DNA of 43,867 bases from Phycisphaerales bacterium (GTDB taxonomy: Bacteria > Planctomycetota > Phycisphaerae > Phycisphaerales > UBA1924): the NCBI GenBank assembly GCA_022843045.1, contig JALHOJ010000028.1:1-43867 (forward strand), read 5' to 3'. Positions 6,934-14,489 of the stretch are shown here, one piece after another (position 1 is the stretch's first letter; every line of letters starts with the position of its first letter). Position numbers and translations under genes: made by a program. Under the pieces are notes generated by a model. It did no database searches. It had not been told where the DNA came from and saw only the letters and a list, made by a program, of their open reading frames with translations.

Positions 6934-9375
6934 CTAGTTTAGATCGAACCTCACCCAGTTCAGTGTGTCACTGAACTTGAACGGCGAGGCGTACGACTTG
7001 CGGTCCACCGAGCCGCCGTTGTCCACGCCGACGTCGAACGGTTCGGACACTGAGAACATGCCGGGAATGGTCCGACCGATCGTCCCTCGTCCGACTTCCT
7101 TTCCGTCGATGAAAAGCGTGCCCTTCCCGCTCGGCTGCACGCCCTTCTCCTTTGGCAGGATGGCCTCGTACACGAACTTCACCTCGTGCTTTCCGGCGGC
7201 GAGCGGCGCACTCGACTTGATCGTGAAGTAGTTCTCATCGAAGGCGTTGTATGTATAGGTCACGATGCTGTCCTTCACGAACAGCGTGTACCCGCCGAAG
7301 AAGCCGCCCGCGGCCACGATCACGCCGTCCGACTTTCCGTCCGTCTCCATCGACGCGGTGATGGTGTGGCTGCGGTTCTTGACCGGCGGCGACAGCGACT
7401 CGTTGATGAACTCCGCGCCCGGCGGGTAGAACATGTACATGTTCCGCGGCGTGCCGCCACGCTTGGCCACGTTGGCGACCCGCTTGGCGATATCGTCGTA
7501 GAGCGGGAAGACGTTGAACTTGAGCGCCTCGGCCTCCCAAGCCTTCTTGAGTTCTTCGAGCTTCTCGGGGTGCTTGGCGGCGAGGTTGTTGGCCTCTCCG
7601 GGATCCTCGTTGATGTTGAAGAGCTCCCACACATCCTGGTCGAAGTCGTACGTCCCGGCCAGCACCCACGGCATGCGGTTTCCGTGCAGCGTCACGGCCT
7701 TCCAGCCGTCCTTGTAGATGGCGCGGTTGCCGAACATCTCGTAGTACTGCACCGGCCGCGCGGTCGGAGACTTGGCGTTGTCGAACGAGTAGCGCATGCT
7801 GACGCCGTCGAAGGGCATCTGCTTCACACCGTCGACTTCGCCGGGCATGGGTACACCCGCGGCATCGAGGAACGTCGGTGCGATATCGATGATGTGGTGG
7901 TACTGGGTGCGCAGCTCGCCCTTGGCCTTGATGCCCTTGGACCAGTGCACGATCATCGGCACGCCCGTGCCGCCGTTGTGGTTGGTCTGCTTGAAGTACC
8001 GGTACGGCGTGTTTCCCGCCATTGCCCAGCCGGAGTGATAGTGGTTGTCCGTCTCCTGGCTGCCCCACACGTCGACGCGCTTGAAGTTCTCCTCGAAGGG
8101 CGTCCTGGCGATTCCGTTGAGGAAGAGCATCTCGTTGTGGCTGCCCTCCATGCCGCCCTCGGCGCTGGCGCCGTTGTCGGACGTGATCAAAATGAGCGTG
8201 TTCTCAAGCATGCCCGTGCGCTCGAGCGCCGCGACCATCCGCCCGATCTCGTGATCGGTGTGCTCGAGCATGCCCGCGAACGCCTCCATCTGACGGGCGT
8301 ACATCTTCTTCTGATCGGCGTTGAGCGAATCCCACGCCGCGATCTCGGGAGTGCGGGCGGCGAGCTTGGTGCCCGCCGGGACGATGCCCTTGGCGATCTG
8401 GTTCTTGAGGATCTCATCACGGGCGGCGTCCCAGCCCATGTCGAACTTACCCTTGTACTTCTCGATGTAGGACTTGGGAGCATGGTGCGGTGCGTGCATT
8501 GCGCCCGGTGCCCACTGCATCATGAACGGACGATCCGGAGCGATCGACGCCTGCGCGGTGATCCAGTAGATCGCGCGGTCGGCCATGTCGGTCGTCAGGT
8601 GGTAGTCCGGCTTGCCGACGGACGCGTTCGTCGGGGCGTGGCCGTCGTACATTACTGCCACGAAGTTGTTGTGATCCGCATTCGGGAACCCGTAGAACTG
8701 ATCGAACCCGTCGCCGCTCGGCCAGCCGAGGAACGGCCCGACCGAGGAAACCTCACGCGCCGGCACGTGATCCCACTTGCCCAGTGCGTACGTCGTGAAG
8801 CCGGCCTGCTGCAGGACCTTCGCACCGCTCGCGGCCTGCGGCGGGACGAACCCGTTGTAGCCGGGGAACCCCATCGCGCTGCCCGCATGGCTGCCAAACC
8901 CGATCGAGTGGTGATTGCGGCCCGCGAGAATCGCCGCCCGCGCGGGCGAGCACAGCGCCGGCGTGTGGAAGTTGGTGTACGTCAGACCGCCCGCGGCCAG
9001 CTTATTCAGGTTGGGAGTGTTGGTGAGGCCGCCATACGCGCCGAGTTGGCCGAAGCCGACGTCATCCAGAAGAATGACCAGGACGTTCGGCGCCCCAGCC
9101 GGGGCCTTGGGACGCTGCGGCCAGTCTTCGACCGAATCCTCAAACTTCTTGGCAATCTTGCCCTTGAAGCCCGCCATCCGCGGATCGTCGGACGGACTCG
9201 CGGCGGTGTAGGGCGTCGAAGATGCAGTCGCAGTCTGCGCAGGCGTGGTCGCCACCACGGAGGGCGCGAGGGACGTCGGCGGCATCGTCTGGGCCCACGC
9301 CAGATACGTGAACGCGAGCGCGGGACCGAGTGCGGAACCGACGAGTAACCTGCGAATCTTCGATGAGTTTTTCAT
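6934..9375 (-). CDS. Type I sulfatase (arylsulfatase), exported
   Basis: Hydrolyses sulfate esters in the periplasm. The signal peptide ends near AWAQ. The metal-binding LDDVG lies near residue 104. The sulfatase signature CSPAR at about 142-146 contains the Cys that must become formylglycine, followed by AAILAGR. Later blocks include KWDHVPAREVS, MMQWAPGAMHAPHHAP, ITSDNGASAEGG and a C-terminal jelly-roll-like part with FIDGKEVGRGTIGRTIPGMF. The ATG at 9375 is preferred over one 21 bases upstream because GGAG sits 5 bases before it; this gives 813 aa. The long insert in the middle and the C-terminal domain are typical of the larger arylsulfatases. The only SUMF1-like gene in this window (14490) lacks cysteine in that domain and cannot be the activating enzyme. 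Confidence 0.93.
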   Translation of the reverse strand: MKNSSKIRRLLVGSALGPALAFTYLAWAQTMPPTSLAPSVVATTPAQTATASSTPYTAASPSDDPRMAGFKGKIAKKFEDSVEDWPQRPKAPAGAPNVLVILLDDVGFGQLGAYGGLTNTPNLNKLAAGGLTYTNFHTPALCSPARAAILAGRNHHSIGFGSHAGSAMGFPGYNGFVPPQAASGAKVLQQAGFTTYALGKWDHVPAREVSSVGPFLGWPSGDGFDQFYGFPNADHNNFVAVMYDGHAPTNASVGKPDYHLTTDMADRAIYWITAQASIAPDRPFMMQWAPGAMHAPHHAPKSYIEKYKGKFDMGWDAARDEILKNQIAKGIVPAGTKLAARTPEIAAWDSLNADQKKMYARQMEAFAGMLEHTDHEIGRMVAALERTGMLENTLILITSDNGASAEGGMEGSHNEMLFLNGIARTPFEENFKRVDVWGSQETDNHYHSGWAMAGNTPYRYFKQTNHNGGTGVPMIVHWSKGIKAKGELRTQYHHIIDIAPTFLDAAGVPMPGEVDGVKQMPFDGVSMRYSFDNAKSPTARPVQYYEMFGNRAIYKDGWKAVTLHGNRMPWVLAGTYDFDQDVWELFNINEDPGEANNLAAKHPEKLEELKKAWEAEALKFNVFPLYDDIAKRVANVAKRGGTPRNMYMFYPPGAEFINESLSPPVKNRSHTITASMETDGKSDGVIVAAGGFFGGYTLFVKDSIVTYTYNAFDENYFTIKSSAPLAAGKHEVKFVYEAILPKEKGVQPSGKGTLFIDGKEVGRGTIGRTIPGMFSVSEPFDVGVDNGGSVDRKSYASPFKFSDTLNWVRFDLN

Positions 9376-9510
9376 TTCGACTCCAGACTGGAACATCTCA
9401 TTGAATAGTCAATCTGGTCGACTACGGCAGATGTCCTCGCTGCGTCGCCAGTATGAACAAAGTTGAGGCTGCCATAGGGAGGACGGCCAGAAAGTGGCCC
9501 AGTCCTGAGA

Positions 9511-10002
9511 TCACTTGATCTCGTCAAGGTGTTCGAAGCGTAGGTACTCAAGACCGATGTTGACGCCAGCCATCAAGCCCGAGCTCGCGCCTTGGTAGAC
9601 CTCGATGCCGTTTTCAAAAGGAGCTGTCGCGCTCGTGCCGGACTCAGCGACGACCACAACGCCCGAAACTGACCCGCTCAGCTTGTTCTCCCGGAGGCGA
9701 TTGAGCGTGGCTTCATCCTGAACCACCATCAGCATTTTGAATCCATGCACGCCGGCCTGAAGGCCGAGCGAGCCGGTGTTGATGGAGCTCCAGCCATCTT
9801 GGCGACCGTCGGGACGGCTGACCACGCGGCGGCCGAACTGGCCGCCAGTGACAACGGCGCCCCATTGGCCGACAGAGGGAAAAGTGATGTACGCCGCCGA
9901 GTTCTTGATCTGCGCCCGCAGTACGGAGGTGTTCTGCTCGAACCACGCCTTTGCCGCGGCAGACTCTTGCCGGAATGACGACTGGTCAGCGGATGCTGGC
10001 AC
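9511..10002 (-). CDS. SYLF-domain (Ysc84-like) lipid-binding lipoprotein; start codon uncertain
   Basis: SYLF (DUF500) proteins bind membrane lipids; the bacterial ones are small envelope proteins of unknown role. Matching blocks are AYITFPSVGQWGAVVTGGQF, GSLGLQAGVHGFKMLMVVQD and GLMAGVNIGLEYL. The only standard start in frame is GTG at 10002, but it falls after a lipoprotein signal. The frame runs upstream through RVCFLALSCAQSGCSTVP, a hydrophobic stretch with lipobox-like SGC, and no stop appears until 10128. No ATG, GTG or TTG lies in that extension. An AAAGGAG ribosome site at 10120-10114 is followed after 9 bases by ATA and after 6 by ATC, so an ATG may have mutated to ATA, or a rare start is used. 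The true coding region probably begins near 10104. Confidence 0.8.
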   Translation of the reverse strand: MPASADQSSFRQESAAAKAWFEQNTSVLRAQIKNSAAYITFPSVGQWGAVVTGGQFGRRVVSRPDGRQDGWSSINTGSLGLQAGVHGFKMLMVVQDEATLNRLRENKLSGSVSGVVVVAESGTSATAPFENGIEVYQGASSGLMAGVNIGLEYLRFEHLDEIK

Positions 10003-10124
10003 GGTCGAACAACCGCTTTGCGCGCACGACAGCGCGAGGAAGCAGACACGGTCGGACGGCAGAAACGCGGGCTTCGTTCGAGTTTGCCAACTTTCAGATG
10101 ATATGATTACAGACTCCTTTGTCC

Positions 10125-10153
10125 ATTATATCCCGATAGGGAGGTTGCATCAA
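10125..10153 (-). promoter_or_regulatory. Sigma-70 consensus promoter of the SYLF gene
   Basis: On the minus strand TTGATG (10153-10148), a 17-base spacer and a perfect TATAAT (10130-10125). The ribosome site AAAGGAG begins only 5 bases after the -10 box, so the leader is very short. This is the best promoter in the window and resembles proteobacterial promoters more than its surroundings. Confidence 0.65.
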
Positions 10154-10409
10154 ACATTCAGTCACGATTCTGGAGGATTCTCGGCCGCATGCCGTTCATG
10201 GCTGCGCGCGGCCCACCAGTTTCGGGCGATCATGAAGCAGTTCGCTTGGAGTCAAACTAACAGTCAGGGCCCTGACCATTACCCCTGAACCACGTCGAGA
10301 TGGAGCTTTTGACTTCGGCTTAGACCAGGAGGATCAAGGCACTGGGTAGGCAGCATCATTCGGCTGAAGAGAACGAGGACACGTTGCCGCGGGCCGATTC
10401 GGGGCCTTA

Positions 10410-10700
10410 TCAGGCAGGGGCTTGGCGGCGATACCAAGTGGGCACTTGCGGATGGCATAGAGCAAACCGAGCGATCACCGGCTCATCGTTGTTGTCGAGC
10501 GTGGCCAGGTGGTACGCCGCGCTGCACGTCGCGCCCCATTCCGGCCCGGAATCGCCCGAGATCTGCACGTAGCGGCAATCGCCTGCGCTGCTCGTGCTTC
10601 GCAAGCACACCAAGACCACCCACTCCAGCGCGATCGAGCATCTCGCCATGATGCCGCAGCTGCGCGATGCGATTGGGCCCAAGCGATTCCCGCGCGTCAC
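10410..10700 (-). pseudogene. Possible gene remnant, 96 codons
   Basis: The last 50 residues (SSAGDCRYVQISGDSGPEWG onward) have natural protein composition and GC-rich third positions. The first 40 (MTRGNRLGPIASRSCG) do not, and no ribosome site precedes it. It probably represents the 3' end of a broken gene. No family recognised. Confidence 0.2.
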
Positions 10701-10947
10701 CAGGCGGCAGAGCTACTCGAAGTTGTCGAACCCGACAACGAGGATGCCTTCGCGGTCTCTCTCCAACTTGAAGACAGACGGGTTCCTTGTATTCAGCGCG
10801 AGGAGGGTTGACCGCCGAGGCCGCCTTCACGCGAAGCATGCCGCGCGGCATAACTCGTAGAATTGACATTGCTCAGTTGGCGCGGCGGGTAAATCCGCCT
10901 ATCATCCTCACCACCCCCCCTGTTGCCCCAACCGGCCCCAAGGGTTT

Positions 10948-10976
10948 TTGACGAAAGCTGTACCTGCGGCATACGG
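10948..10976 (+). promoter_or_regulatory. Putative promoter of tRNA-Val
   Basis: TTGACG (10948-10953), a 17-base spacer and ATACGG (10971-10976), about 40 bp before the tRNA. The -35 box is good and the -10 box is weak. Confidence 0.35.
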
Positions 10977-11017
10977 GTAGACATGAAGCCGTAAGCATCA
11001 GGAACACAAGGACATAC

Positions 11018-11091
11018 GGGCGCATAGCTCAGTTGGCTAGAGCGCGGCTGTCACATAGCCGAGGTCACAGGTTCAAGTCCTGTTGCGCCCA
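11018..11091 (+). tRNA. tRNA-Val (anticodon CAC)
   Basis: Acceptor gggcgca pairs with tgcgccc. The D arm is tagctcagttggctaga. The anticodon arm cggct-gtcacat-agccg carries CAC, which reads the Val codon GUG. The T arm has acaggttcaagtcctgt. Discriminator a; CCA not encoded. A broken tyrosine recombinase lies downstream. Confidence 0.95.
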
Positions 11092-11098
11092 CTTGAGG

Positions 11099-11125
11099 CC
11101 CCTGCACGAGAGTGCGGGGGTTTTT
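11099..11125 (+). terminator. Intrinsic terminator after tRNA-Val
   Basis: Stem cccc(t)gcac / gtgcgggg with loop gaga, one bulged base, then ttttt. Confidence 0.8.
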
Positions 11126-11359
11126 CGTTTGGTGCGGTCTGGGCGATGTCCTTCCATGTCGAAGCCGGCGGCATTTCGTCATCGAGACGGAGCATCCGAG
11201 TCCGCCGAGTCGCTCAGTGCTGTCATCGGTTCGTCCATCGCCCGCCGCACGCATGCCTTTTGTCGTGCGGCGTGGGGCCCGCGTCGCCAGACAGCGACTC
11301 GTGGAGCGATCGGTGCATCATTGGTCGCATCTGCGTCTCTATCGGGCAGGGCGACGCAG

Positions 11360-11498
11360 CGTGTCCCCCACAACCTGCGGCATACAGGCGTTGTTTTACT
11401 GCAGCGCATGGACGAGAGGGACCAGCCGTGAACAGACGGAGAGTTTGCTGGGTCATTCTCCAGGCAGCGTCCGCCTGAACTACGACCCCATCCATTGA
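11360..11498 (+). pseudogene. Frameshifted C-terminal end of a tyrosine recombinase (integrase)
   Basis: One frame reads VPHNLRHTGVVLLQRMDERD and stops at 11431. HNLRHTG is the His-x-x-Arg-His box (box II) of tyrosine recombinases. The next frame reads EQTESLLGHSPGSVRLNYDP and stops at 11498. LLGHS followed by a Tyr is the last conserved block, with the nucleophile in LNYDP. The two blocks are at the right distance but in different frames, so a single small indel near 11420 separates them. Upstream to 11126 little integrase sequence can be made out. It follows tRNA-Val, as expected for an element that used this tRNA as its attachment site. Confidence 0.7.
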
Positions 11499-11522
11499 AA
11501 TGATTACGTTGCGATTGCAGAC

Positions 11523-12698
11523 CTACCGATCAAAGATCAGCACCGCGGCGACAGCAAACAGCAACAGGTGCACACTGCCCATCAACAGATTCGTCTTTGG
11601 GCGTCCAAATGTCAACATCGATACCAGCAGCGTCACTCCCAGCAGCACGATTTGAACCGGCTCCAGGCCCAGCACCAGTTCCCGTCCCGTCGTCAGCGAC
11701 ACGATGATCACGATCGGCACTGTCAGCCCGATCGATGCAAGCACAGAGCCCAGCAGCACATTCACGCACCGCTGCAACTGGTTCTGCCGCGCCGCCCTCA
11801 CCGCCGCGATCGACTCGGGCGTCAGCACCAGCATCGCCATCACAAACCCTGCCAGCGCGGGCGGAGCACCCGCCTTCAGGACCAACGCATCCAGCGGCAC
11901 CGAAATCCCCTTCGCAACCAGAATCACCGCTGCGCCGTACAGCGCGAGCATCGTCACGTGATACGCAGTGGACGCGCTTGATTCGCCATGATGCCCCGCG
12001 TGCGCATCCTGCGCATTCGAACCCGCTCCCGCTGCTGGCGCGGCATGACTCGCCGGCAAGGCATCCTCGCGGTACACGAAAAACTCGCGATTCCATCGCG
12101 TCTGAAACAGCAGAAAGATCGCGTAAATCGCCACCGAACTTACGCACACAAACGCCATCTGAAAAGGCGTGAGCGTCGGCCCTGGCGTGGCCCTGGTAAA
12201 GTCCGGCAGCACCAGGCTCAGAATCGACAGCGGGATGATCATCACCAAGAACGCGTTCGCGCTGTCGGGGTTGTACGACTGCTGATTGTGCCGCATGCCG
12301 CCCAGCACGAGCGCCAGGCCCAGGTATCCATTCAGCACCAGCATGATCACCGCAAACATCGTGTCGCGTGCCAGCGTGGGCTTCTCCTCCCCCGTCGACA
12401 TCACCAGCCCCACCATCGCCGCCTCGAGCCCCGTGATCGCCATCGTGAGCAGCAGCGTCCCGCCCGGCTCGCCCAACCGATGCGCCAGCACCTCCGCATG
12501 CCGCACGATCGCCAGCGCGCCCAGGATCACGATCCCGCTCAGCCCCACGAGAATCGCCGCCGCGAGCACCGGCGCATCCGCCGCGGCGGCGAGCTGAGAC
12601 TTTGCAAGCATCGTCCCCGCCACCGTCGCGCCTAGCAAAACGAGCGGCCACTCTCGAAGAAATGCAGGAGCCTGACGATGGGCGGCGGAGGTGGACAT
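11523..12698 (-). CDS. chaA: Ca2+/H+ (Na+/H+) antiporter, ChaA/CaCA family
   Basis: An inner-membrane exporter that uses the proton gradient to expel Ca2+, Na+ or K+. 391 aa with about 11 hydrophobic segments in two homologous halves. The helices TMAITGLEAAMVGLVM and MLVLTPESIAAVRAARQNQL then VLLGSVLASIGLTVPIVII are the two alpha-repeat regions with essential acidic residues. The loop between the halves is His- and Ala-rich (QDAHAGHHGESS) and could bind metal. The ATG at 12698 gives the usual length and starts just before the first helix; an upstream start at 12791 would add an Arg-rich stretch with no family support. E. coli ChaA is 366 aa. Confidence 0.9.
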   Translation of the reverse strand: MSTSAAHRQAPAFLREWPLVLLGATVAGTMLAKSQLAAAADAPVLAAAILVGLSGIVILGALAIVRHAEVLAHRLGEPGGTLLLTMAITGLEAAMVGLVMSTGEEKPTLARDTMFAVIMLVLNGYLGLALVLGGMRHNQQSYNPDSANAFLVMIIPLSILSLVLPDFTRATPGPTLTPFQMAFVCVSSVAIYAIFLLFQTRWNREFFVYREDALPASHAAPAAGAGSNAQDAHAGHHGESSASTAYHVTMLALYGAAVILVAKGISVPLDALVLKAGAPPALAGFVMAMLVLTPESIAAVRAARQNQLQRCVNVLLGSVLASIGLTVPIVIIVSLTTGRELVLGLEPVQIVLLGVTLLVSMLTFGRPKTNLLMGSVHLLLFAVAAVLIFDR

Positions 12699-13102
12699 AC
12701 GACGAAACGCAGCAAGAGGACGGGGCCAAGCACGATCGAGCCGCGCGTTGGTTTCTCTCGAATCGAGAACTCTGAGTTTGCAACGTGACATTCGGACTTC
12801 GAGCGGCCGACATCAACCGACCAGAATATCCGGAACGTCGTCACCTCGAATCCAGAAAACGATGGATTGTCCCCGGTTGTGAAGTAGCGTGGCTGCCAAG
12901 CCAAGTGAGACGTGATTCGTCGCACCGAGATTCATCGCAAAACTCTTCTCGACAGACCCTTACGGATTGACGCAGCGATCACAATCTGTCTGCCTCCACG
13001 CAGAGATTGCAAGGGCTATAATTCGGACAAAGAGAACCTCAATACTTCTGCGCTCGTCCGTTTGTCGTCCCTTCCTCCCAGTTCTTGCCAAGGAGTTTCA
13101 CA
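12699..13102. other. Divergent intergenic region between chaA and the macro-domain gene
   Basis: About 400 bp between two genes pointing away from each other. A perfect TATAAT sits at 13017-13022 on the plus strand, 81 bp before the macro gene, but no clear -35 box is at the right distance. No gene seen; short frames on both strands lack ribosome sites and family likeness. Confidence 0.5.
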
Positions 13103-13615
13103 ATGTCCACCTTCACCACCAACCTCCATGAAGTCTCCGGCGACATCCTGCTCTCCCGCGCCCAAGCCGTCGCCCACGGCGTCTCCCCCAACGACCCCTT
13201 CCACTCCGGCCTCGCCCTCCTCCTCCGCGAGAAGTGGCCCGCCATGTACAAGGACTTCCGTCACTACTGCCAGACCAGCCATCCCAAGCCCGGCACGATC
13301 TGGGAATGGGCCGGCGCGTCCGACCATGGTCCCGTCCGCATCGTCGCCCTGCTCACGCAAGAAGGCGGCTATGAACACGGCGACAAGCCAGGCCGCGCCA
13401 GCGTGGCGAACGTCAACCACGCGCTCAAAGCCCTCCGCGCCTGGTCCGAGGCCGAAGGCGTCACCAGCATCGCCCTGCCCCGCCTGGCCACTGGCGTGGG
13501 CGGACTCACGTGGGACGTCGTGCAACCGCTCATCAAGCAGCATCTGGGCGGCATGAAAGCACAGGTGCACGTCTATACGACATATCACAAGGGCGTCGTC
13601 GCGAAGGAAGAGTGA
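13103..13615 (+). CDS. Macro-domain protein (ADP-ribose binding or hydrolysing)
   Basis: 170 aa, a single macro domain. GDILLSRAQAVAHGVSPND near the N-terminus is the adenine/ribose-binding start of the fold. The loop LPRLATGVGGLTWDVVQPLI is the conserved phosphate-binding Gly-rich loop. Between them lies HSGLALLLREKWPAMYKDF. Macro domains bind or remove ADP-ribose from proteins, nucleic acids or metabolites. This subtype resembles the stand-alone bacterial and phage form related to TARG1/DarG. No DarT-like toxin lies beside it; the convergent neighbour is an acetyltransferase. An AAGGAG site 7 bases upstream fixes the ATG. Confidence 0.88.
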   Translation: MSTFTTNLHEVSGDILLSRAQAVAHGVSPNDPFHSGLALLLREKWPAMYKDFRHYCQTSHPKPGTIWEWAGASDHGPVRIVALLTQEGGYEHGDKPGRASVANVNHALKALRAWSEAEGVTSIALPRLATGVGGLTWDVVQPLIKQHLGGMKAQVHVYTTYHKGVVAKEE

Positions 13616-13652
13616 TCCCAAGGCGACCACCACACCATCGCGATCGCCGACA

Positions 13653-14177
13653 TCATCCCAGATCGCGATAGTAAAACGTCGTGCTGCACGGCCTTCCATC
13701 CGGAAACAACGCAAAGTTTGGAATGTCCCCCACGCGCGTCCACCCGATCCGCTCATAGAGCCGGGCCGCGTCGCCATCCGTCACCGCATCCAGCACCAGC
13801 AGCGTCTTGCCATCAAGCCGCGCGTATCGCTCCGCCTCCCGCATCAGCGCCTCGCCCAGACCCCGCCGCCGGGCCCGGCTGTGCACCTGCAACTTCACCA
13901 GATCCGCCCGATGCGGCTGGTTGTCCGCAAGATCCATCACGAGTTGCACCGTGCCGCAGATGCCCAACGCGTCCTCGGCCACGAGGATGAGGCGCCGACC
14001 CTGATCGATTGTCTTCGCCACCCGCCGCCAGAAGTCCAAGGCTCGCTCCTTCGTCAGCGGCAGCATGAACCCGATGCTGGCCCCGCGCTCCACGCAATCG
14101 ATCGTCAGCTCTGCAAGCTGCGACATCTGCTCAGGAGAGAGCGACGAGAGGCGACGGATGGGCAAGGATGCAGTCAC
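13653..14177 (-). CDS. GNAT-family N-acetyltransferase
   Basis: Transfers an acetyl group from acetyl-CoA to an amine of unknown substrate. The acetyl-CoA-binding motif A is KLQVHSRARRRGLGEALM (RRxGLG), followed by LLVLDAVTDGDAARLYERIG and WTRVGDIPNFALFPDG, typical of GNAT motif B and the C-terminal strand. 174 aa is the usual size. It starts with GTG at 14177 without a strong ribosome site. It converges on the macro-domain gene with a 37-bp gap. Confidence 0.88.
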   Translation of the reverse strand: MTASLPIRRLSSLSPEQMSQLAELTIDCVERGASIGFMLPLTKERALDFWRRVAKTIDQGRRLILVAEDALGICGTVQLVMDLADNQPHRADLVKLQVHSRARRRGLGEALMREAERYARLDGKTLLVLDAVTDGDAARLYERIGWTRVGDIPNFALFPDGRPCSTTFYYRDLG

Positions 14178-14489
14178 AATGCAGCGTAGCGATGGTCACT
14201 TTGTTGAACTCCAGCGACGAAGGTGATGCGAGAACCACGTGCACGATCGCTGCACGACGGCGGGCGAACGCCAGCACGAGGCACAAAGGTCCCTGTTCCG
14301 CGTCCGCACGGCAGCGTCAACGCACGCAGCCCACGGCACGTCAAGGGCCCCATGTTTGCCCCTGGCCCGCTCAAGGCTTTTGCAATTTAAAGATTGATCC
14401 TGCAATCGCAGAACTCGTTCGCAACATATAGACCGGTGGCTGAAGCCACTCTCTTTGGCGTGTGTTTGTGGGGCCAGAGGAGACGCATT
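14178..14489. other. Divergent intergenic region
   Basis: About 310 bp between the acetyltransferase and the SUMF1-like gene, which point away from each other. The only AT-rich patch (14380-14410, ttttgcaatttaaagattga) is a likely promoter area for the rightward gene. No gene seen. Confidence 0.4.

Larger units (their letters stand above)
10154..11017. other. Decayed intergenic region between the SYLF gene and tRNA-Val
   Basis: About 860 bp with no convincing intact gene. Short frames on both strands break off. A minus-strand frame at 10410-10700 has a protein-like end (GATCSAAYHLATLDNNDEPV). Further along the same strand, another frame reads FKLERDREGILVVGFDNFE before a stop near 10720. Both look like pieces of genes. 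I cannot name the ancestor. Confidence 0.45.

Noticed and set aside
7186..9348. A 720-codon frame on the plus strand
   Set aside because: Antisense shadow of the sulfatase; Arg/His/Val-rich with no motif.
10594..10860. A plus-strand frame that at first looked like a transposase N-terminus (TTHSSAIEHLAMMPQLRDA)
   Set aside because: The likeness is short, no catalytic block follows, and the minus strand is at least as protein-like here. No inverted ends were found.
13103..14177. Macro domain and acetyltransferase as a toxin-antitoxin pair
   Set aside because: They are convergent rather than co-transcribed. The acetyltransferase is of ordinary size and type, and known macro antitoxins pair with ADP-ribosyltransferases.
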